Positions 42,208 through 52,201 are shown, numbered from the stretch's first letter. The stretch: DNA of 64,000 nt from Chitinophaga sp. 180180018-3 (GCF_037893185.1 NZ_CP140772.1:2976001-3040000); one strand, 5' to 3'. The notes: generated by a model not told the origin, from the sequence alone. Numbers and translations are program-made.

Positions 42208-42217
42208 ATATGTGATA

Positions 42218-43516
42218 TTAGAAAATCGTTCGGAATGATTTTTTAAAGCGCTCGCGACAAGCCTTTTCCAGTTCTTCCCTGTGATCGGGATGAGCGATGC
42301 TGATCAGCAAACGTGCTCTTTGTTCCAGGCTTTTGCCATACAGATTCACCACACCAAATTCAGTGACTACGTAGTGTACATGTCCTCTTGTTGTTACCAC
42401 TCCGGCTCCCTGTTTCAGACTGGGCACGATACGGGAAATGCCTTTGCGTGTAGTGGAAGGCAATGCAATCACAGGTTTTCCACCTTCCGACAATGCGGCT
42501 CCCCGCATGAAATCCATTTGTCCGCCTATACCTGAATACTGATAGGTGCCAATAGAATCCGCACATACCTGCCCGGTAAGATCAATCTCTATAGCACTGT
42601 TGATGGCTACCACTTTGGGGTTTTTGCGGATGATATCACTGTCATTTACAAAGGAAACATCCATCAGGCTTACATAGGGATTGTTATCAACGAAATCGTA
42701 AACCTTTCGCGTTCCCAATATAAAACTGCTGACAATCTTTCCTCTTCTTATTTCCTTATGTTCATTGGTGATGATTCCTTTTTCAACCAGTGATACCACG
42801 CCGTCAGAAAACATTTCTGTATGTAAGCCCAATCCTTTATGATTGGTAAGCTGCTTCAATACTGCATCCGGGATGCTGCCAATTCCTACCTGGAGCGTTG
42901 CGCCATCGTCGATCAGCCCGGCAACATAAGCCGCAATTTTTTCAGAAACATCATTCGTTTCTGTTGCATAACTCACCTCCGGCAACTCCGTGCTTTGCCA
43001 TACCATGGCGTCGAAACGGGAATGATGAATAACGCCGTCGCCCATCACCCGTGGCATTTGCGGGTTAACCTGGGCGATCACAATTTTTGCATTCCTGACA
43101 GCGCTGAAAGCAGCGTCAACAGAAGTGCCGAGCGTACAGTAACCATGTTCATCAGGCGGCGATACATGTACCATGGCAACATCCAGGGGAAGATATCCCT
43201 TTTCAAACAGATGCGGGATCTCACTCAGAAAGATGGGTACATATCCTCCGCTGCCATTATTCACCCATTCTCTTACATTGGCGGAAACAAACAGGGAATT
43301 CAGGCGGAAATGCTCCTGTACAGCCGGTTGGTTCCATTCTATATTTCCGTAGGTACTGATAGAGACCAGTTCTATATCGCTCAGCTGCCCGGCCTTTTTA
43401 AATAAGCCGTTTACAAGGAACAATGGTGTGGCTGCACTGCCATGAACGAAAACACGGTCGCCACTGCGCACCAGCGATAAAGCTTCTTCTGTTGTCTGAT
43501 AGGAAATTTTTGACAT
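42218..43516 (-). CDS. Acetyl-CoA hydrolase/transferase family protein
   Basis: A 432-residue enzyme of the acetyl-CoA hydrolase/4-hydroxybutyrate CoA-transferase family. Motifs: VFVHGSAATP near the N-terminus, VSPPDEHGYCTLG, ATLQVGIGSIPDAV, the Glu-containing LHTEMFSDGVV (the catalytic Glu forms a glutamyl-CoA intermediate in this family), and GGQMDFMRGA. It moves CoA between acetate or another short acid, or hydrolyses acetyl-CoA. It shares a promoter region with the divergent Ca-type ATPase gene and is followed by mgtA. Precise substrate unknown. Confidence 0.92.
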   Translation of the reverse strand: MSKISYQTTEEALSLVRSGDRVFVHGSAATPLFLVNGLFKKAGQLSDIELVSISTYGNIEWNQPAVQEHFRLNSLFVSANVREWVNNGSGGYVPIFLSEIPHLFEKGYLPLDVAMVHVSPPDEHGYCTLGTSVDAAFSAVRNAKIVIAQVNPQMPRVMGDGVIHHSRFDAMVWQSTELPEVSYATETNDVSEKIAAYVAGLIDDGATLQVGIGSIPDAVLKQLTNHKGLGLHTEMFSDGVVSLVEKGIITNEHKEIRRGKIVSSFILGTRKVYDFVDNNPYVSLMDVSFVNDSDIIRKNPKVVAINSAIEIDLTGQVCADSIGTYQYSGIGGQMDFMRGAALSEGGKPVIALPSTTRKGISRIVPSLKQGAGVVTTRGHVHYVVTEFGVVNLYGKSLEQRARLLISIAHPDHREELEKACRERFKKSFRTIF

Positions 43517-43699
43517 AATAGTAATGAGTATTTTTGTACTGAGTTGTTATCAGGCACTTCCAGCCATTCCCGGATTTGCTGGTCAAAGTTCGGTCGCCGT
43601 TTTTGGATAGTTTATAACTATTGTCAGGATTTAAACTGATTTATCTCATTATTTGCGGGAAGCAGCCTGTATAATATTGCGTACCAAACGGAATTAAAG

Positions 43700-46201
43700 A
43701 TGCAGACCTTGAATTCAATCCAGCCCCCACTGCCGCAAGGACTGGCGGGTAAAGACATCCCAGGCCTACAACAACAGTATGGCAAAAATGTTTTTGAAGC
43801 AACATCTTCACGTGGTTTATTCTTTATACTGAAAGATCTCGTACGGGAACCGATGTTTTTGTTATTGCTGTTTGCAAGCCTTCTTTATTTTATGCTGGGA
43901 AGCATTACCGAAGGCACAACGATGTTGGTGGCCATGATGCTGGTGAGTGCTGTTTCCGTATACGAGGGGGCCAGGAGCGAAAAGGCATTGGAGGCGCTGA
44001 AACAGTATACAGCTCCCAGCGTTTCGGTGGTACGCGATGGCATCCTGGAATCTGTGGCAACCAGCGAACTGGTACCCGGCGACCTGATCTTACTGCAGGA
44101 AGGGGACCTGATTCCTGCAGATGGCCAGGTCATAGACGCCAACGATCTGACCGTTGATGAGGCTATCATTACCGGAGAATCTTTCCCGGTGGAAAAGAAT
44201 ACCACACCCGAAAACAACCTGGTACTTCAGGGAACTACCATCAATGCAGGTAAATGTACCGTCAGGGTAACTACTACCGGAAGCCGGACGGTATTGGGCA
44301 AGCTGGGTAAAAGTATAGACGCCCCGCAAACTTCGCGGACGTTGCTGCAGGAACAGGTTAACAATACCGTACGGCGCCTGGCCGTATTTGGCGTGGCAGC
44401 TTTCCTGCTCATTTGCCTGGTGAACTACATTAAAAGTCATGATATCACAGGCAGCCTTTTGCTGGGACTGACATTGGCAATGGCTGCCATTCCTGAAGAA
44501 ATACCCGTTGCATTTTCGTCATTCATGGCTTTGGGCGCATTTTATATGTCGAGGATGGGGATCATCTGCCGGCGGCCGCAAACAATAGAATACCTGGGTT
44601 CCATGAATGTGCTATGCCTCGATAAAACCGGTACTATCACGGAAAACCGGATGAATGTGGCCATGATATACGACTATAATGCTGATAAGCTTACTGACCT
44701 GGAACAGGAACAATTACAAAGTTCCCGCGTATTGTATTATGCAACACTGGCCTCGGAACACCCGGCATTCGACAGCATGGAAAAAGCAATTATCAATGCC
44801 TATGAACAGCAAAAGGATGTTGAATATATGCCCGCTATGATTCATGAATACCCGCTGGAAGGGCGTCCGCTGATGATGACGCATGTATATCCTTCTCCGC
44901 AGGGCGCCCTGGCAGCCGCAAAAGGAGGGCCGGAGCGGATTATGGCCGTTTGCCGGCTGGATCAGGCAACCATGGCCAGGCTTAACGGCATGCTGGCGGC
45001 CATGGCGGAAAAAGGATACCGGATCCTGGGTGTAGCCAGCGCCATGGCCGACAGGGAAAAATTACCAGCACACCAGGATGATTTCAACTGGAAGCTAGAG
45101 GGATTTATCAGCCTGTACGATCCGCCCAGGCAAAATGCCGCCCAGGCTATAAAGGACTTATATAATGCCGGTGTAGACGTAAAACTCCTTACTGGTGATT
45201 ACCCGCGTACAGCTATTCATATTGCCGAAAAAACGGGTTTGAAAAATAGCGGGAATTATATATCTGGTGAAGAGATAATGAAGATGGAGGAAACGCAATT
45301 GCAGGAAACGCTGGTAAGAACAAACATTTTTGCACGCATGTTTCCTGAAGCCAAACTGAGAGTGATCAATGCCCTGAAAACAATGAACCTCATCACAGGA
45401 ATGACGGGAGATGGTGTGAATGATGGCCCGGCGCTGAAAGCAGCCCATATCGGTATTGCAATGGGGAAAAAGGGAACAGAAATAGCAAGGCTCGCGGCCG
45501 ACATGGTGATCACAGACGATAACCTGGCAAATATTCCCGAGGCAGTCAGGCAGGGACGAAGGATCAACAACAATCTGAAAAAAGCAATACGCTATATTAT
45601 GTCCATTCACATCCCTATCATACTTACTGCCACTGCACCATTGCTGCTGGGATGGAAGTATCCTGTTATTTTTGATCCCATACATATTATTTTCCTGGAA
45701 TTGATAATGGGGCCCACCTGTTCTTTCTTTTTTGAAAAAGAGCCGGTTGAAACAGCTGCCATGAAAAAGCCGGTCAGACGCCTTTCAGGGGGATTGTTTA
45801 CTACCGGCGAAACCCTGATTACTATTGTACAGGGACTTGTGATCACTGTGGGAGTATTGGGGATTTATCACTATTTTATGAAAACAGCATCCCTTGAAGT
45901 CACCAGAACTGAGGTATTCATAACATTGGTAATCAGCAACATTTTTCTGACATTCGCGAACCGGTCCTTTACAGAAAATATCCTGCATACCATCAGGTAC
46001 AGCAATAAACTGGCTCCACTGATTGTGGCAATCTCTATTCTTTTTATAGCGGCTATATACTTCATTCCGGTGTTGCGCGGTTTATTTGGAATAGCCGGAA
46101 TTAGCCTGTCATGGTTCCTGATAGCCATGCTAACAGCCTTTATTTGCGTTTTCTGGTTTGAGATTTATAAGTCAATATTGTTCCGGAGAAGCAGGCCGTA
46201 A
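43700..46201 (+). CDS. Cation-translocating P-type ATPase, Ca2+-like
   Basis: An 833-residue P-type ATPase with ITGESFP (actuator), AAIPEEIPVAF in M4, phosphorylation site LDKTGTIT (Asp308), hinge TGDGVNDGPALKAAHIG and ten predicted membrane segments. The N-terminal part lacks metal-binding Cys motifs, so it is not a heavy-metal pump. It resembles type II Ca2+ or related pumps, but the PEEIP motif differs from the usual PEGLP, so cation choice is open. It is divergent from the acetyl-CoA hydrolase gene and ends in a strong hairpin. Confidence 0.9.
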   Translation: MQTLNSIQPPLPQGLAGKDIPGLQQQYGKNVFEATSSRGLFFILKDLVREPMFLLLLFASLLYFMLGSITEGTTMLVAMMLVSAVSVYEGARSEKALEALKQYTAPSVSVVRDGILESVATSELVPGDLILLQEGDLIPADGQVIDANDLTVDEAIITGESFPVEKNTTPENNLVLQGTTINAGKCTVRVTTTGSRTVLGKLGKSIDAPQTSRTLLQEQVNNTVRRLAVFGVAAFLLICLVNYIKSHDITGSLLLGLTLAMAAIPEEIPVAFSSFMALGAFYMSRMGIICRRPQTIEYLGSMNVLCLDKTGTITENRMNVAMIYDYNADKLTDLEQEQLQSSRVLYYATLASEHPAFDSMEKAIINAYEQQKDVEYMPAMIHEYPLEGRPLMMTHVYPSPQGALAAAKGGPERIMAVCRLDQATMARLNGMLAAMAEKGYRILGVASAMADREKLPAHQDDFNWKLEGFISLYDPPRQNAAQAIKDLYNAGVDVKLLTGDYPRTAIHIAEKTGLKNSGNYISGEEIMKMEETQLQETLVRTNIFARMFPEAKLRVINALKTMNLITGMTGDGVNDGPALKAAHIGIAMGKKGTEIARLAADMVITDDNLANIPEAVRQGRRINNNLKKAIRYIMSIHIPIILTATAPLLLGWKYPVIFDPIHIIFLELIMGPTCSFFFEKEPVETAAMKKPVRRLSGGLFTTGETLITIVQGLVITVGVLGIYHYFMKTASLEVTRTEVFITLVISNIFLTFANRSFTENILHTIRYSNKLAPLIVAISILFIAAIYFIPVLRGLFGIAGISLSWFLIAMLTAFICVFWFEIYKSILFRRSRP

Positions 46202-46204
46202 AAC

Positions 46205-46233
46205 CGATGGCGCCCTACGAAAAGGCGCCATCG
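46205..46233. terminator. Terminator of the P-type ATPase gene
   Basis: Perfect 10-bp arms CGATGGCGCC (46205-46214) and GGCGCCATCG (46224-46233) directly after the stop codon, between convergent genes; probably works in both directions. Confidence 0.8.
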
Positions 46234-46286
46234 CAAATAAACAGTATTTTCTGCCCGAAGCCTGATTCAACAGGCGGGCTGCATTT

Positions 46287-47327
46287 TTATTCGTTGATAA
46301 GGATCACCTTTAACGCTTTTTTCGCAGCAGCATTTCCGAAGGTTTCATATGCATGGATGATATCGTTCAGTTTGAAGCGGTGTGTTACCAGCTTAAGGGC
46401 GTCGATCTTCCGGGCATTGACTGTTTTTAGCAACATGGGAGTAGTGACGGTGTCCACAAGCCGCGTGGTGATAGTGATATTCCTGGCCCACAGGTTCTCG
46501 AGGTGAATCGTGGCACTTTTGCCGTGCACACCCACATTGGCAATGGTACCACCCGGAGCCACCAGCAGCTGGCAAAGCTCGAATGTTGCCGGGATGCCCA
46601 CTGCTTCAATAACGGTATCCACTCCCACACCTCCTGTCAGCTGCATCACTTTTTCTGCTGCATTCTCCTGACTGTTGTTGATTACCCTTGTGCCGCCAAA
46701 TTGTTGGGCTACCTGCAAACGGTTATCGTCCGGATCTATCATGATAATTTCAGCCGGTGTGTAAAATTGCGCGGTAAGCAGGGCTGCCAGGCCAATGGGA
46801 CCTGCACCTACAATGGCGACGGTGCTGCCAGGCTGCACTTTGCCGTTCAATACACCACATTCAAAGCCAGTAGGCAGAATGTCACTCAACATTACCAGCG
46901 CCTCTTCGTCAGCATTTTCCGGTATCCGGTACAAACTGGTATCGGCATGTGGAATCCGCACGTACTCCGCCTGTGTACCATCTATCAGGTGACCCAGTAT
47001 CCAGCCTCCGTTTTCACAATGCGAATACATACCCCGTTTACAATAACTGCATTTTCCGCAGGAGGTAATACAGGAGATGAGCACATGATCTCCTTTCCTG
47101 AAATTCGTAACGGCCGTCCCTGTTTCTTCCACAATCCCAACACCCTCATGACCGAGTATACGGCCATCTGTAACTTCCGGCACGTCGCCTTTCAAAATGT
47201 GGAGATCGGTTCCACAGATGGTAGTTCTGGTGATGCGCACAACGGCATCAGTAGCCTCCAGGATGGATGGTTTCGGCTTTTCTTCCCAGGCTTTATTGCC
47301 CGGGCCATGATAAACTAATGCTTTCAT
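46287..47327 (-). CDS. Zinc-dependent alcohol dehydrogenase family protein
   Basis: From ATG 47327 (346 residues; an upstream ATG at 47351 is weaker). Catalytic-zinc motifs ICGTDLH and GHEGVG, structural-zinc Cys lobe CGKCSYCKRGMYSHC, and NAD(P) fold VAIVGAGPIGLAAL are all complete. IMIDPDDNRL after the second strand suggests NAD preference. Medium-chain dehydrogenase acting on an alcohol or aldehyde. It stands convergent to the P-type ATPase and may belong to an anaerobic/acid stress set together with the neighbouring pumps and CoA enzyme; this is inference. Confidence 0.93.
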   Translation of the reverse strand: MKALVYHGPGNKAWEEKPKPSILEATDAVVRITRTTICGTDLHILKGDVPEVTDGRILGHEGVGIVEETGTAVTNFRKGDHVLISCITSCGKCSYCKRGMYSHCENGGWILGHLIDGTQAEYVRIPHADTSLYRIPENADEEALVMLSDILPTGFECGVLNGKVQPGSTVAIVGAGPIGLAALLTAQFYTPAEIIMIDPDDNRLQVAQQFGGTRVINNSQENAAEKVMQLTGGVGVDTVIEAVGIPATFELCQLLVAPGGTIANVGVHGKSATIHLENLWARNITITTRLVDTVTTPMLLKTVNARKIDALKLVTHRFKLNDIIHAYETFGNAAAKKALKVILINE

Positions 47328-47515
47328 ATGATCGGTATTATCTGTCTGCAAACTACGTTTCCACCGGCCGGCTTTTTATGATCGTCATTAGGGGAAGGAA
47401 TGATTGCCGTCATGATATGGAAATAGGAAGAAGGAATCTCAGGGGCATTTCAATAAATATGATCTCCTTTAATTAAATTCGCAATATCCCTTAATACATA
47501 TTTATCCCTTCAGTA

Positions 47516-48070
47516 ATGGAACAGGTTGCATTGATAAAGATCATTCAGGAAGATATAGTACTGCATAATGAGGATCACGGAACGAAACCCGGCGACATTT
47601 ACGTCAGGCCCGCCTGGAAAGAGGCCTATTACAACCCTGCAAAAAAGACCGGCAACGGCGAGGTAATCGTAAAACCACTGGCGGTATGGATGGGGATACC
47701 ATTCTATATTATTGCTATTATCACCATTGTGATTTTAAGCCAGCGGAATTACCTGATGTTACTGGTGCCTGCAGCAGCGGTAGCTGGCATACTTTTTTAT
47801 GGACACCAGTATCCGGCGCCGTCAACGATTGTCAACGCTATAGGTATTACCTACAAGAACCGGACATTTAAATGGGCCGATCTCAATGGCGTCTTCATTG
47901 CTTCCTGGCTCAATGGGAGGCAGGCATATTTCGAACTGATACTGCTTCATACAGATGGCAAACTAATGTATATCCGGCTGCCCAGTGGATATTCTATGGC
48001 GGCATTAGGCACGGCTATACGCGATTTTCAACCCGCCGATTGGAAACCGCTTTCAAGAATGAAGAATTAG
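47516..48070 (+). CDS. Hypothetical membrane protein with two segments
   Basis: A 184-residue protein with a polar N-terminus (1-60), two close membrane segments (about 64-82 and 86-105) and a C-terminal beta-rich part (ITYKNRTFKWADLNGVF, LILLHTDGKLMYIRLP) resembling small bacterial PH-like domains. Unknown role. Its last codons and stop (48068-48070) fall in the left arm of a very long hairpin, which forms the whole space to the convergent gene. Confidence 0.7.
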   Translation: MEQVALIKIIQEDIVLHNEDHGTKPGDIYVRPAWKEAYYNPAKKTGNGEVIVKPLAVWMGIPFYIIAIITIVILSQRNYLMLLVPAAAVAGILFYGHQYPAPSTIVNAIGITYKNRTFKWADLNGVFIASWLNGRQAYFELILLHTDGKLMYIRLPSGYSMAALGTAIRDFQPADWKPLSRMKN

Positions 48071-48170
48071 GAATGAAGAATTAAGAAACAGCGTGAAGAT
48101 ATTAGCGAGTAGTTATTCGCTAATATCTTCACGCTGTTTCTTAATTCTTCATTCCCAATTCCTCATTCTC
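48055..48170. repeat. Long perfect intergenic hairpin, 38-bp core stem
   Basis: Left arm 48071-48108 and right arm 48117-48154 are perfectly complementary over 38 bp with an 8-base loop; an outer 16-base extension on each side (48055-48070, 48155-48170) pairs with few mismatches. The left arm contains AATGAAGAATTA twice in tandem. The core CGTGAAGATATTAGCGA matches the family seen at 18336-18380 and 56251-56369. It covers the ends of both convergent genes. Confidence 0.95.
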
Positions 48171-49890
48171 AAAGGCTGTACGTCCAAATATCCCCGTTCC
48201 GCATCGTTATCTTCGGGCTGGTATACAACAATGTAGTGCCATCTGTATCATACACATAAAAATGGCCGGTTTCGATATTGGTGTTCATAAATAATTTAAT
48301 CCTGTCGGGGCCGTAGGCTCTTTCTATGTCGCCCCACCTGGCTCCCGTGGCATCGCTGATGAAAATAACTTTCTTTTGCAGCCACTTGGCGTAAATAGCG
48401 TTATGATCCAATGTGGATACCGCGCCTGCACCGTAGAAGATTCCGTATAACCGGTTGTTGTTCGTAACGATACCGGCGGAAGTGATGTATTGGTCGCCCG
48501 TACCCTGGTTAGTGGTCAGCACCTGGCTGGCAGGGAAATTAACCGGACTGCTGCCAAGGCTGTACCTTACTTCTGTACCATTCATATGCATAACCATCAG
48601 GTAATAACTGCTACCTCCATACGTAAATTTCTTTACGTCCTGCGCTACTCTTCCTTCATTCAATACATCACCCGTGTAACTGAAATTAATCATATCGGAG
48701 CTGGTAGCATGGTGCACGGCGAAGGCATGTCCTGTACTGGTATAGTTGAAATCGTTGAAATAAAGGTGATATACGCTATTCTCAAGGTATACCACATTGG
48801 AGCCGTTTACATCGGCGTTGTTCCAGTTGGCATAGCCGCTCATATTAAGCAGGTAGGAGGCATTGCCGGCAGACGGTGTCCAGTTCACCCCATTCGGAGA
48901 AGTGGCATAAGCCGGTTTGTTCAGCGCCGGAGATCCGCCATAGGTCGTATAATACATCAGCCACGTGTTGTCCGGCTTCTTGATAACAGTTTCGTTATTA
49001 ACGTGTATCATCACACCTTTGTCTATCATTAGCGCATGTGGATTGAAGGTAAGGAAGTTGTCGTTGCTAACGGTAACTGATATACGATCGTTGCCGCTGG
49101 TGGTACCATCCCAGCCGCCGAAATATACGTTCCAGGCCCCTCCGTTGCTGACTGCATTCGGTGCATAGATATTGCTGTTGCCTCCCGGCTGCGCGGATAT
49201 GATTGGGTAACGGGCATCGTAGTTCCAGTTGCTCATCATATTCGGGTTGAATGATCCGGAGCCAACGTTGCGTATCTCATTCTGCTGGTAAGTATTGTCG
49301 TTACCCAAAAAAGTAAAATGGCTCAGCTGCGAATCATACCCGGCCCCGGCTTCAGCCAGCTGGAATACATAGTTGCCTACATCATCCTGTCCCAGTTTAT
49401 TGGCAACAATACGTATACCGTTGGCATTAACTGTTGCGGGCAACGGCAGTATGATCCAGTCGTGCTGCGGGGTAGGGAAAGCCGTGTCTGATGCGGCCAG
49501 TATCCAGTTGGTACCATCAGACCAGTAAATATCGAAATTGACAGGAAACCCTAATGCGCCACTGGTATAATAGCGCGGATACAGTTTTATATAGTTCACG
49601 TTATGAAAACCGTTAAACCAGTAGGCGGCCCACTCCTGAACGTTGGCGGTGGAATGAGTGTTGGAGCTCCATATCGTGGTTTCATTCGTGTCCGCAAGCG
49701 CTGCTGCCGGCCATAATGCGGAAGAAGCGGCAACGCTGGTAACAGGTATATCGGTACTGCTGTAGGTGATAGCACCCACTAACATGCCCTTATTATTGGG
49801 GATACGTTCCAGGGTGGCTGTTTTCCTGCAGGCATTAAAGGCAATGAAAACTCCCGACAAACAAAGAAATAGACAGATTGAATTTTTCAT
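48169..49890 (-). CDS. Discoidin-domain plus GH43-like propeller lipoprotein
   Basis: A 573-residue protein with a lipoprotein signal (lipobox-like FNACRKT, Cys21). Residues 55-180 form an F5/8 type C (discoidin) domain (WSSNTHSTANVQEWAAYWF, NVNYIKLYPR), a carbohydrate-binding fold. Residues 200-530 resemble five-bladed GH43/GH32-type propellers (WLMYYTTYGG, VYHLYFNDFN, YYLMVMHMNG). The exact GH family and catalytic residues were not assigned. It probably binds or trims a polysaccharide at the cell surface. Its 3' end lies in the hairpin at 48055-48170. Confidence 0.78.
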   Translation of the reverse strand: MKNSICLFLCLSGVFIAFNACRKTATLERIPNNKGMLVGAITYSSTDIPVTSVAASSALWPAAALADTNETTIWSSNTHSTANVQEWAAYWFNGFHNVNYIKLYPRYYTSGALGFPVNFDIYWSDGTNWILAASDTAFPTPQHDWIILPLPATVNANGIRIVANKLGQDDVGNYVFQLAEAGAGYDSQLSHFTFLGNDNTYQQNEIRNVGSGSFNPNMMSNWNYDARYPIISAQPGGNSNIYAPNAVSNGGAWNVYFGGWDGTTSGNDRISVTVSNDNFLTFNPHALMIDKGVMIHVNNETVIKKPDNTWLMYYTTYGGSPALNKPAYATSPNGVNWTPSAGNASYLLNMSGYANWNNADVNGSNVVYLENSVYHLYFNDFNYTSTGHAFAVHHATSSDMINFSYTGDVLNEGRVAQDVKKFTYGGSSYYLMVMHMNGTEVRYSLGSSPVNFPASQVLTTNQGTGDQYITSAGIVTNNNRLYGIFYGAGAVSTLDHNAIYAKWLQKKVIFISDATGARWGDIERAYGPDRIKLFMNTNIETGHFYVYDTDGTTLLYTSPKITMRNGDIWTYSL

Positions 49891-50092
49891 AACTCAGAAT
49901 TTTGGTTTATGCGCTAATAGTGAAATAGGCAGGGTGTGGAAAAAGATAAGGCACATTCCGGCATGCAAGTCCCTGCATCCTTTGCGGATGAATGTCAGAG
50001 CACTGTTCTCTATTTATTACGGCAGATGCGTTGCTGATAACAACGCGTAATGAATGTAGAAAGAATTGAGGGAATAACTGTCCTGTACTGTC

Positions 50093-50848
50093 CTAGTCGA
50101 TCTTTGCCGTATATAGGGTTGTGGTATAATCAAACCTGATCTTCCCGTTTTCTTCATAACAATTGAACAACGCTGCCAGTTCCGCCAGCATGGCTGCACA
50201 ATCTGCATCTTCTTCTGAAGGCAGAAAGGAGGTCGATAACAAACGGCCGCGCAGCTGCTCGTAGTCCAGCAGTTGCGTGTGCGTGAATGTCTGCCTGCAG
50301 TACCCGGACGATGAAAAAAATGAAGTATGCCTGTCTTCCGCTGCCAGGTCTCTGTTACGCGCTTCATAACCTCTTCCGAACCGGGCAATGATGCGCTCAT
50401 AAGCAGCTGAAAAATCCGTTGATATATCACGTATATTCCATAACAACAGAATATGTGCATCAGGCCTGGCAATTCTCCTGAATTCCTGCTTCGCTTCCTG
50501 CTGCGCAAACCAATGAAACGATTGTCCCGCAAGGATAATGTTGATACTGTTATCGGGCAGGGAAGTGTTTTCTGCCGTGCCGTTAATACTATGAAATCTG
50601 TCATATCCCTGCAGATACTTTTCTGCTTCCGCTCGCATCGCGTCATTCGGCTCTACTCCGTAAACGGTATGACCGTTATCGAGAAACAACACAGATGAAA
50701 TACCTGTGCCCGAACCGATATCAGCTACCTCCATCGCGCTATGCAGGCCAATAGCGGATGTCAGATGATCTATGATGGCAGCAGGATATCCGGGGCGAAA
50801 CCTGGCGTAGTTGTTGGCGCGGTTCGTAAATCTGGTAGTATTGTTCAT
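50093..50848 (-). CDS. Class I SAM-dependent methyltransferase
   Basis: A 251-residue enzyme with SAM motif I VADIGSGTGISS (about 41-52), the acidic ribose-binding VYGVEPNDAMRAEAE, motif post-I, and AGQSFHWF, which is typical of the Trans-aconitate/UbiE-like methyltransferase group. No membrane part. It is divergent from the Cys-motif/TauD pair at 51212. Acceptor unknown. Confidence 0.9.
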   Translation of the reverse strand: MNNTTRFTNRANNYARFRPGYPAAIIDHLTSAIGLHSAMEVADIGSGTGISSVLFLDNGHTVYGVEPNDAMRAEAEKYLQGYDRFHSINGTAENTSLPDNSINIILAGQSFHWFAQQEAKQEFRRIARPDAHILLLWNIRDISTDFSAAYERIIARFGRGYEARNRDLAAEDRHTSFFSSSGYCRQTFTHTQLLDYEQLRGRLLSTSFLPSEEDADCAAMLAELAALFNCYEENGKIRFDYTTTLYTAKID

Positions 50849-51211
50849 ATTTGTTTGTATAACACCATCTGTTAATAAGGTTTCAGGAAATTGCCGGTTT
50901 GATTGAATGGATAGGTCAACAGCTTTATTTGTCTTTCATCAACTCAAATGTATATATAAGTTCAACACCACACAAAACAGAAATAGATAAGACAGAATTA
51001 ACGATAATATTTTTTGCATATCAGAATTTTTCTTTTACTTTATAGGAATGACGATAGTTGCCCGGCTTAACCTGAAATAGATAAACTTATTGCCAGAAGA
51101 CCCTTGACCCGAACTAAAGTTTCCTATTTACCAAGCTAAAGATCAAACCCTTAAAGTATTGCTGATAACCCGTGCGTTGTGTTGTTTTACCTAACTCAAA
51201 AAATAAAGCTT
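50849..51211. other. Divergent intergenic region with long leader
   Basis: About 360 bp between the methyltransferase and the Cys-motif gene. It holds the candidate promoter at 51013-51042 and about 160 bases of transcribed leader before ATG 51212, in which I recognise no known riboswitch fold or open frame. Confidence 0.45.
51013..51042 (+). promoter_or_regulatory. Candidate promoter of the Cys-motif/TauD-like operon
   Basis: TTTG at 51013-51016, a 19-base spacer and TACTTTA at 51036-51042, a good Bacteroidota -33/-7 pair with one mismatch in the last position. Confidence 0.6.
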
Positions 51212-52201
51212 ATGGAGCATTTGCTAAACTATGACGACAGCAGAGCGCTTGCTTTTCAAAGACCTTCTCTGAAATCCGTCGATGAAAAGACCCTTGCCGA
51301 AATGCCTGTGTACAACATTCTCTGCGGTAAAGGTGCAGGACTGCCCTTCGATTATCTCATGACAGATATCTATTCAGGATGCCTTCCCATCAAGAGTATC
51401 TGCTATGGTAACTGCTCTGCAGCCGAATACTGGATCAACAAAGGCCATAACTTTGGAATGCGCCGTATCAACAATTTTGATGAAAAGGAATTCAGAAGCT
51501 CCATTGAGCAGTTGCCCCGCGAACAGCGATGGCTCCGTCAGGGCTGGGTTTCCGACTGCTCCCTGTCGAAGAAAGCCTGGGACGTATTGGCCGACGCTTC
51601 GGATATACTGGCGGAGTATAACATCCGCCTCGTCATCATCTCTAAGGTATTCACCGATCCCAGTGAAGCCGTTATGCAGCGGTTGGCAAAGAACAAAGCA
51701 GAATTAAGGGTTTCTATTTCTGCTATCGATACCAAAAGAGAGATAGAAAAAAGATTTGATTCCCTCGAAGCGTACCGGCAGGCAGGAGGCATGGCGGTGC
51801 CTTACCTGATGTCGTTCAAATTTGCAGATCATGCATTGAAAAATAATCAGGAACTGATCGTAGAAAAAGTGGTGGCAGACGATTATGTTGCTGCGGAACA
51901 CCCGCTCAGATTAAGCAACGACAATATCGGTCTGGAAAGCGCTGAAACAGACAGACACTATCATCCTAAGTTCGCAGACCAGACCTGGTTTGGCCGGCTC
52001 TACAGCGAAATCGGCAACTTCATTTTACCTCCGCCTACTTTCCTGCCACCGGAATATGATTTCCATTTTCTCAGCTATGCTGATCTCCTGAAAAACGGCA
52101 ACGCTTTCCGGTTTAATAATCTTCCTACTTACCAGGATCTGATTGAAAAAAATTTAGTTCACAATAATACTTTTGATCATGCAAACTATGACGTTAAATA
52201 A
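51212..52201 (+). CDS. Uncharacterised protein with CX6CX3C motif (divergent radical-SAM-like?)
   Basis: From ATG 51212 (329 residues; an in-frame GTG at 51179 is upstream). It has Cys38 and a cluster SGCLPIKSICYGNCSA with Cys57, Cys64 and Cys68 (CX6CX3C), followed by alternating strands and helices (GWVSDCSLS, RLVIISKVFTDP, LRVSISAID, AVPYLMSF) that would suit a TIM-barrel. This looks like a radical SAM scaffold with unusual Cys spacing, but the spacing fits no family I know, so the assignment is speculative. It overlaps the TauD-like gene by up to 23 bases, so they act together. Confidence 0.7.
   Translation: MEHLLNYDDSRALAFQRPSLKSVDEKTLAEMPVYNILCGKGAGLPFDYLMTDIYSGCLPIKSICYGNCSAAEYWINKGHNFGMRRINNFDEKEFRSSIEQLPREQRWLRQGWVSDCSLSKKAWDVLADASDILAEYNIRLVIISKVFTDPSEAVMQRLAKNKAELRVSISAIDTKREIEKRFDSLEAYRQAGGMAVPYLMSFKFADHALKNNQELIVEKVVADDYVAAEHPLRLSNDNIGLESAETDRHYHPKFADQTWFGRLYSEIGNFILPPPTFLPPEYDFHFLSYADLLKNGNAFRFNNLPTYQDLIEKNLVHNNTFDHANYDVK

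Noticed and set aside
43517..43699. Crp/Fnr box between the divergent acetyl-CoA hydrolase and P-type ATPase genes
   Set aside because: No convincing TTGA-N6-TCAA-like palindrome was found in the interval.
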